Positions 24,491-32,669 of a stretch of 64,000 bases of DNA are shown here, one piece after another. The stretch comes from an uncultured Lachnospiraceae bacterium (GTDB lineage Bacteria > Bacillota > Clostridia > Lachnospirales > Lachnospiraceae): assembly GCA_910586615.1 (NCBI GenBank), contig CAJUJP010000009.1, positions 38,978 to 102,977 of the forward strand. Direction: 5' to 3'. Below the pieces are notes generated by a model that searched no databases, was not told the origin of the DNA, and saw only the letters and a program-made list of their open reading frames with translations. A program made the translations under genes and the position numbers. Position 1 is the stretch's first letter. Every line of letters begins with the position of its first letter.

Positions 24491-27118
24491 TCAACCCGCT
24501 CTCTTCCCGAAATGTCCTTTAATTCTTCTGAGTAGAATATATAATCTGGGATGGTTATTCTGCAAATACCGTTTGAACTTATAATATTCATCCGCCTGCT
24601 CACATACGTTCGTCTCCACATTTCCATCTGAACATATCGAACCATCCTGCCTCTGCCATGAATCAACCTTATATCCCTCAAAAATCAAAACATAGTCTGC
24701 ATCGGGATATTCAACTTCTATATCTCCAAATCCTGCATAAAGTTTTTTATACCTGCTGCCCATCTCCATGATGTCCGGAATCCGGACCTTATCTATCATT
24801 TTTCTATAACTTTCCAATGGTGATCTGTCTTTGACAAGTCCCTTCACAATATCCAGAAAACTATCTTTCAAATGTTCCAATGGAATCGTCCAGCCGCATT
24901 GCATCTCCCTTACACGTCTGCCCAATGCTCCCACGTCTGTAACAATTACCGGAATACCATTCATAACAGCTTCTGTCAATGTATAAGAATATGTCTCCGG
25001 CCAAATTGACAAAATGCAAATCACATCAATCTCGTGTAGCCTTAATAAAGCCGGAAGGTCATCAGGCATATAATACCCTGTCTTAACCAAGTTATCTCTT
25101 TTTTGACACATCAGCTCCTCTACGCCTATTCCGCCAAAAACATACCAGTTTACATCTTCACAGCAATTTTCTACAATTTCGTTAACAATTTCTCCGCCCT
25201 TTGCCTTATTCAATCCACCAATAAAAGCTACATTTAATTTTGTCTCTGATACCGGTAAATCGGGGGTTTCAAAAATATCAACCGTATATATTAATTTCCC
25301 ATTATCATCCAACGCAACTCTTATTCGTAAATTTCCGCCATCTAACAGGTTTTGCGGTATCACACAGGAAAATCCTACTTTCGACTTTTTGCTGTCTGCA
25401 ATAACATCCGGCCTGTTTACTTTCGTTGCGGGAATCAACTCTTTTGCTCCACTCCCGTTTTCAATCTGCAAATATATTGTTTCACCAGTATTGCCATTTT
25501 TTTCCTTAAGATATGTCCATCCTTCTATCTTATACGAAAAGCCTTCCTTGCTGACTCTTTCATACATTACAATAGCATCTTTAGAGCACATAACTTCACG
25601 CTCCAAATCCCTTGCCTGCGCATACCCGTGCTCTATTACTTCCAACCTGTCCTTTATAAACGGATAATACGATAAGAAAATGTTTGACACAGCCGCGTCG
25701 GGAATGATCAGCGACTTACAAATACACAAAGCCTCCGCGCACTTTTTTCTCCATATCTTTATATAATCAATCTGGTCAGTAATTCCCTTGTTGCTCTTCA
25801 GACATTCTCTGCAGTCCATATCTTTTTCCAAACAGCAGACATCACACACATCGTCATCTCTCGTCAATGTTACAGAAGGGCATACAAAATAGAAATCATG
25901 GAGTGTAAGAATAATTGGAATTTTATATGCCTCGGCCACATAAAAAATATCAAAAGAAGTATTTATTACATGATGTACATGAACTAAATCAATATGGAAG
26001 GCCGCCAATATGTTTTCCCACAAATTTTCCAGCTTTTTATTTCTAAACTCATATATAGTTCTTTTTGCTCCGATAAAAAATCTGAATTCCTTCTCCTGTC
26101 CGCCGTAATAAACTGTTAAATTTAAATACTGTCCATTTCTCGCAGCAACAAATACATTATATTCATCTCTCAATACTGAAACTAAATCCCTGACATGAAA
26201 TTGTGTCCCGCCGACATTATCTGTTGCACCCTTTCTAAAATCCGACTGAAGGACATAAAGAATATTTTTTTTGCCGTTCTCCAAGTCAAAATATATGCCT
26301 ACATTATCTCCGACAAAACCATTCGGGTTATCCCTGACATGTACATCATTAAGGTGCATCTGCTTCGGATATCTCTCACGTAAAATCCTGTCGTGCAGCA
26401 TAATATATTTTTCCTTTTCTTTCGAGACAAACGATTTCGTACCGCTATGAAAAATATATGTATTGTCACACATTACATGGTGATAACCTGCCTGCTCTGC
26501 TCTATTGCAAAAATCATTTTCTTCTCCATACCCCAATTCAAAAGTTTCTGCATCAAAATATCCTATCGCATCAATCACTTCTCTTTTAATAAACATGCAA
26601 AACCCATGTGCGACCGTAATCCTTGGATACTTCTTCATGCTACACTGCTCTACGATCCTGCCCGCATGATCAATATCTAAATACTCTGGAAGTGTATTCT
26701 CTTCACAAAATTCAGGAACCGAACACAATGTCGCGTTGTTAGAAAGCGGCGTAACTGTACCAATAGATCCATCGCTATATGCACATTCCAATATTTTTTC
26801 TATCCACCTTTCCGTTACAACAGTGTCGGAATTTAACAAAATAACATCATTAGCGGTTGACTGCATGATACCCAGATTAACATTGTTGGAAAATCCTTTA
26901 TTACTATCATTATGAAAGACAATTGCTTTTTTCTCTGTTTGCTGTTCTAAAAAAGGTTTGATTCGTTCATCCGGACTATTATCATTCACTAAAATCAATC
27001 TGTTCTTTTCCAAATCCGTATGCTTATAAACGCTTTCCAGGCATTTTGTCAAATCTTCATACGCATTATAGATTGGTATAATGATATCTACTCTTTTCCC
27101 CTCATAACTTTCCCTCAT
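24491..27118 (-). CDS. Bifunctional glycosyltransferase, GT2 plus GT4, with an inserted beta domain
   Basis: An 875-residue enzyme. Residues about 10-255 are a GT2 domain (VDIIIPIYNAYEDLTKCLES, ILVNDNSPD, LLNSDTVV, and GYGEENDFCNRAEQAG). Residues about 285-500 are the N-terminal half of a GT4 domain, which includes a Cys-rich loop (CDVCCLEKDMDCREC). About 515-620 is an inserted beta-rich module (SYKIEGWTYLKE to LRIRVALDD). About 628-790 is the GT4 nucleotide-binding half (NVAFIGGLNKAKGGEI, SIWPETYSYTLTEAVMNGIPV). It would add two different sugars in sequence to the repeat unit. It starts four bases after the methyltransferase gene. Confidence 0.9.
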   Translation of the reverse strand: MRESYEGKRVDIIIPIYNAYEDLTKCLESVYKHTDLEKNRLILVNDNSPDERIKPFLEQQTEKKAIVFHNDSNKGFSNNVNLGIMQSTANDVILLNSDTVVTERWIEKILECAYSDGSIGTVTPLSNNATLCSVPEFCEENTLPEYLDIDHAGRIVEQCSMKKYPRITVAHGFCMFIKREVIDAIGYFDAETFELGYGEENDFCNRAEQAGYHHVMCDNTYIFHSGTKSFVSKEKEKYIMLHDRILRERYPKQMHLNDVHVRDNPNGFVGDNVGIYFDLENGKKNILYVLQSDFRKGATDNVGGTQFHVRDLVSVLRDEYNVFVAARNGQYLNLTVYYGGQEKEFRFFIGAKRTIYEFRNKKLENLWENILAAFHIDLVHVHHVINTSFDIFYVAEAYKIPIILTLHDFYFVCPSVTLTRDDDVCDVCCLEKDMDCRECLKSNKGITDQIDYIKIWRKKCAEALCICKSLIIPDAAVSNIFLSYYPFIKDRLEVIEHGYAQARDLEREVMCSKDAIVMYERVSKEGFSYKIEGWTYLKEKNGNTGETIYLQIENGSGAKELIPATKVNRPDVIADSKKSKVGFSCVIPQNLLDGGNLRIRVALDDNGKLIYTVDIFETPDLPVSETKLNVAFIGGLNKAKGGEIVNEIVENCCEDVNWYVFGGIGVEELMCQKRDNLVKTGYYMPDDLPALLRLHEIDVICILSIWPETYSYTLTEAVMNGIPVIVTDVGALGRRVREMQCGWTIPLEHLKDSFLDIVKGLVKDRSPLESYRKMIDKVRIPDIMEMGSRYKKLYAGFGDIEVEYPDADYVLIFEGYKVDSWQRQDGSICSDGNVETNVCEQADEYYKFKRYLQNNHPRLYILLRRIKGHFGKRAG

Positions 27119-27122
27119 GATA

Positions 27123-28829
27123 TTATCCTTCCTTCCGCTGTAAAAGTTTACCTAATTTCCGCAATATGGCAGTTATTCTCCAGCTTATCGTTTTTTCCAT
27201 CTTAGCACACCTTGTCTCCCAGTATTTACACTGTTCTTCCTGCTGCCTGCATTGTTCTTCCCATTGTCTGCACTGCTCTTCCTGCTGGCGGCGCTGTTCT
27301 TCCTGCTGGCGGCACTGCTCCTCGCACTGGCGGCGCTGTTCTTCCTGTTGGCGGCACTGTCCTTCCCAGTATTCCTTCTCATGTCTGATATTTTTTTCCC
27401 GCTCTGCAGAAGCCCCTAACTGAGAATGCAGTTCCTCACATTGCCTCATCTTAGTATCCAGAAGTTCATTACACTTGTTCAAATGCTCGTTTATCTCATC
27501 CTGACATTGTATATGACCGGCAAGCAATTCTCGAACCATTGCTATATGGTCGTCATTTCTGCCCAAATTTTCTATTAATTTTTTTACAGCATCATCTATT
27601 TTCTGGTTAAAAGGATATCTGATTACTGCCTCTGGAAAATCAGCCTTTAAAATTTCTGCCTGTACGTGTATCCATTTTATTGCACCTTTATCTTCTAAAT
27701 CAATGTAGATTTGAGGATCCTCATCACAGAATATTATTCTGTCATTATCACATGTTCCATTTAAGATTTCATATGCAACTTCTCCGGTATCACTTTCTAT
27801 TGCCAGACTCTTAACAATACAGGCTTCTCCTTCAATCGGGTCAAAGCGCAGTGCTTTATACTGCCTGTCCAGTTCTATTTTTTGATTCACACGTATGATA
27901 TTCGCATTCAGACTTTCCGAAGACAATATCCATTTCCGTGATTCATCAAAATTACCGTCAAAGGTATAGTAAACCTGATGCAGTACCGTTGTTCCTGCTC
28001 TTTGTTCATCAATCAGCCTATACTTAATATCGTCAATGCAGCGTAGAAGCAGTTTTTTTACTTTTTCAGAATATTTGTCCTTATACTTTTCTTTTAATGT
28101 ATTACCAATATCATGCAACAAATCTCCATCATCGGACAGCACCAAAAACACTCGATATGAATGTTCGGCGCTGTCCTTATGATACATCTGTTCTTCATAC
28201 ATTCTGCCTATTTCTTCAAAATAATACCCGCCATTCTGCAGACCATACACCGCAAATAGTGCCTTCATCATTTCTTCCCACAGGAAAATGTCCCCGTGAT
28301 AAAATTCCTGATAAGAAATTTCATTATGTGCAAGCATATCTCTCACATAGTCCATCTGCGGCAATCCATTTTGAATATGTTCAATCAGCCATTTGTGATC
28401 AGTGCCAAAAATCATCTTATAATATGCATTGACACGCTTTTCTGCACTTTCGTTATACACATTCTTATATGGAAAGCAAATAATTGCCGCGTACTTTGCA
28501 ACGCGATTCATTTCTTTTATAAAACATTCCCTTTGCTGATCCGGAACATGCTCAAACACATCTAATGCCACAACAATGTCAAATTGTCCATCAGAAATTT
28601 CCGGCATATCGCAACCGTTTAATTGAATAAACTGCTTATCAGCTTTCATTGCTTCCGTCAATGTAAGATCAGAAAATTGTATTTCATCATCTGGAAGAAC
28701 CTTTCCAAGATTACGCTCTTCATTCGTTCCTATTTCCAAAATCGTCAGACTTTTCTTCTGAATCCTTCGTCTTACAATATCCGTTATCACTTCTACCGTC
28801 TTATATCTTTGATACTGATCAAAAATCAT
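27123..28829 (-). CDS. SAM methyltransferase with long repeat-built coiled coil (WbdD-like candidate)
   Basis: A 568-residue protein. Residues about 1-150 are a class I SAM-dependent methyltransferase (ILEIGTNEERN, FDIVVALDVFEHVP). A middle beta-rich segment (about 285-395) follows. Residues about 430-545 form a predicted coiled coil whose last part consists of seven near-identical heptads (CRQQEEQ/RRQQEEQ/CRQWEEQ, 492-540). The protein ends in an amphipathic tail SWRITAILRKLGKLLQ, a type seen at the end of membrane-associated glycan enzymes. It lies directly after Wzm-Wzt. By analogy with WbdD of Escherichia coli O9a it may cap the chain by methylation and measure its length, but no kinase domain is visible. 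Confidence 0.8.
   Translation of the reverse strand: MIFDQYQRYKTVEVITDIVRRRIQKKSLTILEIGTNEERNLGKVLPDDEIQFSDLTLTEAMKADKQFIQLNGCDMPEISDGQFDIVVALDVFEHVPDQQRECFIKEMNRVAKYAAIICFPYKNVYNESAEKRVNAYYKMIFGTDHKWLIEHIQNGLPQMDYVRDMLAHNEISYQEFYHGDIFLWEEMMKALFAVYGLQNGGYYFEEIGRMYEEQMYHKDSAEHSYRVFLVLSDDGDLLHDIGNTLKEKYKDKYSEKVKKLLLRCIDDIKYRLIDEQRAGTTVLHQVYYTFDGNFDESRKWILSSESLNANIIRVNQKIELDRQYKALRFDPIEGEACIVKSLAIESDTGEVAYEILNGTCDNDRIIFCDEDPQIYIDLEDKGAIKWIHVQAEILKADFPEAVIRYPFNQKIDDAVKKLIENLGRNDDHIAMVRELLAGHIQCQDEINEHLNKCNELLDTKMRQCEELHSQLGASAEREKNIRHEKEYWEGQCRQQEEQRRQCEEQCRQQEEQRRQQEEQCRQWEEQCRQQEEQCKYWETRCAKMEKTISWRITAILRKLGKLLQRKEG
27200..27360 (-). repeat. In-frame 21-base repeats encoding the methyltransferase coiled coil
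   Basis: Seven tandem units of the type ctgttcttcctgctggcggc (21 bases each) encode heptads rich in Gln, Arg, Cys and Glu. Gain or loss of units would change coil length without breaking the frame. Confidence 0.8.
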
Positions 28830-28865
28830 TCTTTCATTCCTCTCACTACTTAAATGTGCGCGGAT

Positions 28866-30143
28866 TTATTCTGTCACATTAATCATCCATTTATGCTTCA
28901 TCCGTACAGCACCTATGTCTTCGTAAAAGCTATACACTTCAAAACCGTAAACCGTATCGTAATAATCCACCATATCGTCTATACCAACTGCAATACATAC
29001 ATCCAAATAATACTTCCCCTGTAACAGCTGGTTGTCGGTAAATTCTAAATCAAAAAATCCGTTATTCTTCAATGTAAATGTTGGTATTCCATCTGCTCTG
29101 GAATTGCTTCCATAACATCTTACTCCATCATTTCGAAATATACTCAATCCAAATAATGCATTATTTACTTCCTTATAAACTTCATAAGATACCCGAAAAA
29201 TAATCGGCTCATCTGTCGAAAAGACATTAACCTTTTTGCCGTCTTGATTCAGCGTTTCAACTGAAACGATCCGCGCTTCTCCCGTTCCCCTGTGATGTGC
29301 ATTCAGTTCTTGTATCGTTTCTGTTTTCTCTGCCTCTTCCGTTTTCTCCTCAACCTTTTCCAGCTTCTCATTGCCGCTGTTTAAGGGGTTAAGCTTTTCT
29401 TTCCGTAATTCTCCCATATACATCAAGTATTCCCTATGAACATTTCTCGGTATACCATCTGTTCGAATCAATCCCTCATGAATCCATATACTTCGATCGC
29501 ATATTTCTTCAATCTGACCCATGGAATGAGATACAATCACAATTGTTGTTCCACTTTTCTTTATATCAATAAGTTTATTGAAGCACTTTGCCTGAAAATT
29601 TACATCACCTACTGCCAAAATTTCATCAATCAAAAGAATATCTGCATCAACGTTAATTGCAACTGAAAACGCAAGCCGCATATACATGCCTGACGAATAG
29701 GTTCTGACTGGATTATCTATATAATCGCCAAGTTCCGAAAACGCTATAATATCATGGATTCTGCTGTCGATTTCTTTTTTTGACAAGCCAAAAATAGATG
29801 CATTTATATAAATATTCTCACGTCCGCTCATGTCAGGATGAAATCCGGCTCCCAACTCCAAAAGACTCGAAACTCTGCCTTTCAGTTCTACTTTTCCCGC
29901 ATCCGGATACATAATACCTGTTAAAATTTTTAAAGTTGTGCTTTTTCCGCATCCATTATGCCCAATTAATCCAACTGCCTCACCTTTTTTGACTTCAAAC
30001 GAAATACCATTCAGAACCCAGTGCTCATCATATTTGTTTCGTTTCCAAAAAAGAACTTTCTCCTTCAGCATCCTTCCTTTATCATAGTATACTTTAAATT
30101 TCTTTGTAACATCGTATACTTCTATTGCATTGCATTCCTTCAT
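28866..30143 (-). CDS. wzt: Polysaccharide ABC exporter ATPase with C-terminal glycan-binding domain (Wzt)
   Basis: ATPase of the exporter that moves finished lipid-linked glycan across the membrane. Walker A is LIGHNGCGKSTT, the signature is TYSSGMYMRLAFS and Walker B is ADILLIDEILAVGD. Residues about 290-425 form an extra domain ending FEVYSFYEDIG, the place of the carbohydrate-binding Wzt-C domain that recognises a modified chain end. A Glu/Lys-rich linker (about 247-275) joins them. The start at 30143 has GGAGGA eight bases upstream, inside the end of wzm; a 19-codon extension lacks support. A Wzt-C domain fits with a chain-terminating methyltransferase encoded next. Confidence 0.93.
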   Translation of the reverse strand: MKECNAIEVYDVTKKFKVYYDKGRMLKEKVLFWKRNKYDEHWVLNGISFEVKKGEAVGLIGHNGCGKSTTLKILTGIMYPDAGKVELKGRVSSLLELGAGFHPDMSGRENIYINASIFGLSKKEIDSRIHDIIAFSELGDYIDNPVRTYSSGMYMRLAFSVAINVDADILLIDEILAVGDVNFQAKCFNKLIDIKKSGTTIVIVSHSMGQIEEICDRSIWIHEGLIRTDGIPRNVHREYLMYMGELRKEKLNPLNSGNEKLEKVEEKTEEAEKTETIQELNAHHRGTGEARIVSVETLNQDGKKVNVFSTDEPIIFRVSYEVYKEVNNALFGLSIFRNDGVRCYGSNSRADGIPTFTLKNNGFFDLEFTDNQLLQGKYYLDVCIAVGIDDMVDYYDTVYGFEVYSFYEDIGAVRMKHKWMINVTE

Positions 30144-30144
30144 C

Positions 30145-30921
30145 TTACAACTCCTCCACAAAATGCCTTTGTAATATTGCAAATGCAATTTCTCCCACAA
30201 TCAAAACGCTAATTCCCAAAGCAAACGCATTTAACAGAGTATCTATCTGAGGCACTTTACCATAATACAATATGTCTCTATATGCCACAATAATCGGCGT
30301 CATCGGATTTAAATTAAATATCGGAAGAAATTCTTCCGGAACAGATGTCACATCATATAAAATAGGAGTCATATACATCCATGCCATGGAAACAATTCCC
30401 AGAATATGCTCCAAATCCCTGAAGTAAACAGTTAGTGCCGAAGTCAGAAATGTTACTCCCAGCGCCAATATATATTCTATTAACATTACCAACGGTAAAA
30501 ACGCAAGCGCTCTTACATGTAACCCAATTCCGCTAAATGCAATTACAATAAATATGATAATAAAACTTAATGCCATATTTACAAATTGACTGGTCGTAAA
30601 TGCTATAGGCAAAACCTGACGAGGAAAATAAATTTTCTTTACCATATCCTGCTGTGCAAAAATAACAGTTGTTCCACCCGACAAACACATGCTGAAAAAA
30701 ATCCACGGAACAAGCGCTACAAATAAAAACAAATAAAATTTCTCGATATCTGATCTCATAATAATGGAAAACACTACCGTATAAACACATAACTGTAATA
30801 ATGGATTAAGAAACATCCACAAAAAACCTAATACAGAACCTTTATATCTGCTTTTCAAGTCCCTCTTAACCAGACTTACGATCATTTCTCTGTAATTCCA
30901 TAATTCTCTCATTAATTTCAT
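30145..30921 (-). CDS. wzm: Polysaccharide ABC exporter permease (Wzm)
   Basis: ABC-2 type permease of 258 residues with six spans. Family features include the N-terminal YREMIVSLVKRDLKSRYKGS, GFLWMFLNPLLQLCVY and the central YFRDLEHILGIVSMAWMYMTPILYD. It pairs with the ATPase encoded directly downstream. Its ATG overlaps the stop of the preceding GT4 gene by four bases, so the three genes are probably translated together. It exports the polysaccharide or polyol-phosphate polymer made by the locus. Confidence 0.94.
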   Translation of the reverse strand: MKLMRELWNYREMIVSLVKRDLKSRYKGSVLGFLWMFLNPLLQLCVYTVVFSIIMRSDIEKFYLFLFVALVPWIFFSMCLSGGTTVIFAQQDMVKKIYFPRQVLPIAFTTSQFVNMALSFIIIFIVIAFSGIGLHVRALAFLPLVMLIEYILALGVTFLTSALTVYFRDLEHILGIVSMAWMYMTPILYDVTSVPEEFLPIFNLNPMTPIIVAYRDILYYGKVPQIDTLLNAFALGISVLIVGEIAFAILQRHFVEEL

Positions 30922-32345
30922 AAATATACTCTTCCGTTTTTTTCGATTTCATTATGATATAAGTCTGTCATTTTCGTAATATGCTCACTAAAACTCCACT
31001 TATACTCCCATTCATATATATTCCTATTCATTCGCTCCAGCACACATCTGTCATGATATATTCTTTCTATCTCTTCACGTAAACAATCTCTATTTTCATC
31101 AGGATCAATAATAATCCCCATCCCCGGATTATCTTCCAGCAGTTCTTTCGCTCCAACATAAGAAGAAATGACCACCGGCACTCCGTAACTTAATGCCTCC
31201 AGAACTACCATGCCAAAGGATTCCCGCCATAGACTTGGCATCACAAGCACATCCATATTCCGGAAAACTGTTTCCATTTCCCTTCCCTGATACGGTTCAT
31301 GCCGACGCAGATAGGGACAGTTTAAATCCTGATCATTAAAGTAAATATGACATTCAAACTCCGTCATTCCGGACCGGTACATCGAATCCAGTGCTTCCTT
31401 CATATACTGATATCCCTTAAACGGCTGCCCGCCCCCTAAATATCCGATCTTCAGCTTACCATCATACTCATATATTCTTCTATTATCTTTAATTGTTCTA
31501 TTTGTAATAGGAATAACTTCTCCCCGCACCTTTCCCAGATACGATTCAAATATCCTGCGTGACTGCTTACTGTTGAAATGAAAACATGTTATACTTTTAT
31601 ACATCCGCAGATAATATTCACGTAGCGGCTCATACACATCTACCTGACATCCGGATGCCTCTGTTGCATTCCGACTCTGTTCCTGCATACTTCCTTCCAC
31701 ATTTTTTCTCTTTTTAAGCATACTCTTTACATATATTTTATAAGGAAGTAATCTTGGAGAATATTCCAGCCATTGAAAAAACCTGTTTGCCTTTAAGGTC
31801 CTGTACACCCCTGAGTGCCGCCAAATTATTTTCTTCAGAGGAACCGCCGCGCCCATACATAATGCACATTCCTGCCAATCGGTCCGGGCACAGTTTTTCC
31901 CCTTCCTGAATAAATTAACCTTAGGACAAAGTCCATAATAGTCATGGGTCGTAAACACTACTGGTATTTCCAGCTTCTTTGCCGCCTCAAGGAATGAGCA
32001 TCCTATCCCCATAAAGCTGTGTATATGAATAAGATCCGGCGATATTTTTTTCAAAAATATGAAAAAGACTTCAAAACATTCCCGCTCAAGCAGAAACTCT
32101 ATATGCTCTATTCTCCTGCCTTCGGTAACCGGTAATGGATTCACTATATAATGACATGGCAGCTGTTCCCACATCCCGGATCTGATTTCTGTCTTTCCTT
32201 TGTATTGCCGCCTGAAACTGCCCGGCACCAAAAGCTGCACATCATTTCCTGATTCATATTCACCTTGTGCCAAATCCAGAGCATATTTCACCAGCCCGCC
32301 GTTTCTGACGGGGGGCAACCCGTGTAGGTAATGCAGTATTTTCAA
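30918..32345 (-). CDS. Glycosyltransferase family 4, first gene of the polysaccharide operon
   Basis: A 475-residue retaining glycosyltransferase. N-terminal half: ILHYLHGLPPVRNGGLVKYA, DLIHIHSFMGIG, VVFTTHDYYGLCPKVNLF and a Cys cluster (NCARTDWQECALCM). C-terminal half: KIGYLGGGQPFKGYQYM and the donor-binding segment LVMPSLWRESFGMVVLEALSYGVPVV. The start codon is TTG at 32345, with GAAGGG upstream. It begins the long minus-strand operon. Position before the exporter and the Cys-rich loop match GT4 enzymes that start or extend O-antigen-like chains; donor and acceptor are unknown. Confidence 0.9.
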   Translation of the reverse strand: MKILHYLHGLPPVRNGGLVKYALDLAQGEYESGNDVQLLVPGSFRRQYKGKTEIRSGMWEQLPCHYIVNPLPVTEGRRIEHIEFLLERECFEVFFIFLKKISPDLIHIHSFMGIGCSFLEAAKKLEIPVVFTTHDYYGLCPKVNLFRKGKNCARTDWQECALCMGAAVPLKKIIWRHSGVYRTLKANRFFQWLEYSPRLLPYKIYVKSMLKKRKNVEGSMQEQSRNATEASGCQVDVYEPLREYYLRMYKSITCFHFNSKQSRRIFESYLGKVRGEVIPITNRTIKDNRRIYEYDGKLKIGYLGGGQPFKGYQYMKEALDSMYRSGMTEFECHIYFNDQDLNCPYLRRHEPYQGREMETVFRNMDVLVMPSLWRESFGMVVLEALSYGVPVVISSYVGAKELLEDNPGMGIIIDPDENRDCLREEIERIYHDRCVLERMNRNIYEWEYKWSFSEHITKMTDLYHNEIEKNGRVYL

Positions 32346-32669
32346 AATTTTTCCCTTCAGCCACTAATATATTAATATAATTTTGGAACAGGCCAAACAC
32401 TCCTAACTTAGGATTATAAACCAAACAGATAACTGCATTTCATTTTAGAGTTAATTACACTAAGATTATTTACCCATTTTACCCTTTTTATTCCTGACAG
32501 TATTAGTTTGTATTGTTGTTTTATACGGCAAAGACTTTTTTGGCATGTGCTCTTTTTTTCACGGCACCAATCCAGAATTCTTCAAACACAGAAACACCCT
32601 CCATAGAACTTTTTTAAGTTCTATGGAGGGCAACACATCAGATTATTCATTTAACACAAAATCAGTTTC
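32346..32669 (-). other. Intergenic region: terminator and polysaccharide operon promoter area
   Basis: About 320 bases lie between the 918-residue gene and the GT4 gene. It holds a perfect hairpin (32597-32630) and, closer to the GT4 gene, a TATAAT box on the minus strand (about 32415-32420) without a good -35. No gene is evident. Confidence 0.5.
32597..32630 (-). terminator. Perfect 15-bp hairpin, terminator of the 918-residue gene
   Basis: The arms ccctccatagaactt and aagttctatggaggg pair perfectly around a four-base loop, 40 bases beyond the stop. The minus-strand tail is tgtttctgtgttt, moderately U-rich. Confidence 0.7.

Noticed and set aside
24487..24681. Short minus-strand frame at the end of the GT2-GT4 gene
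   Set aside because: It lies entirely inside the GT2-GT4 coding sequence in a shifted frame, without a ribosome site.
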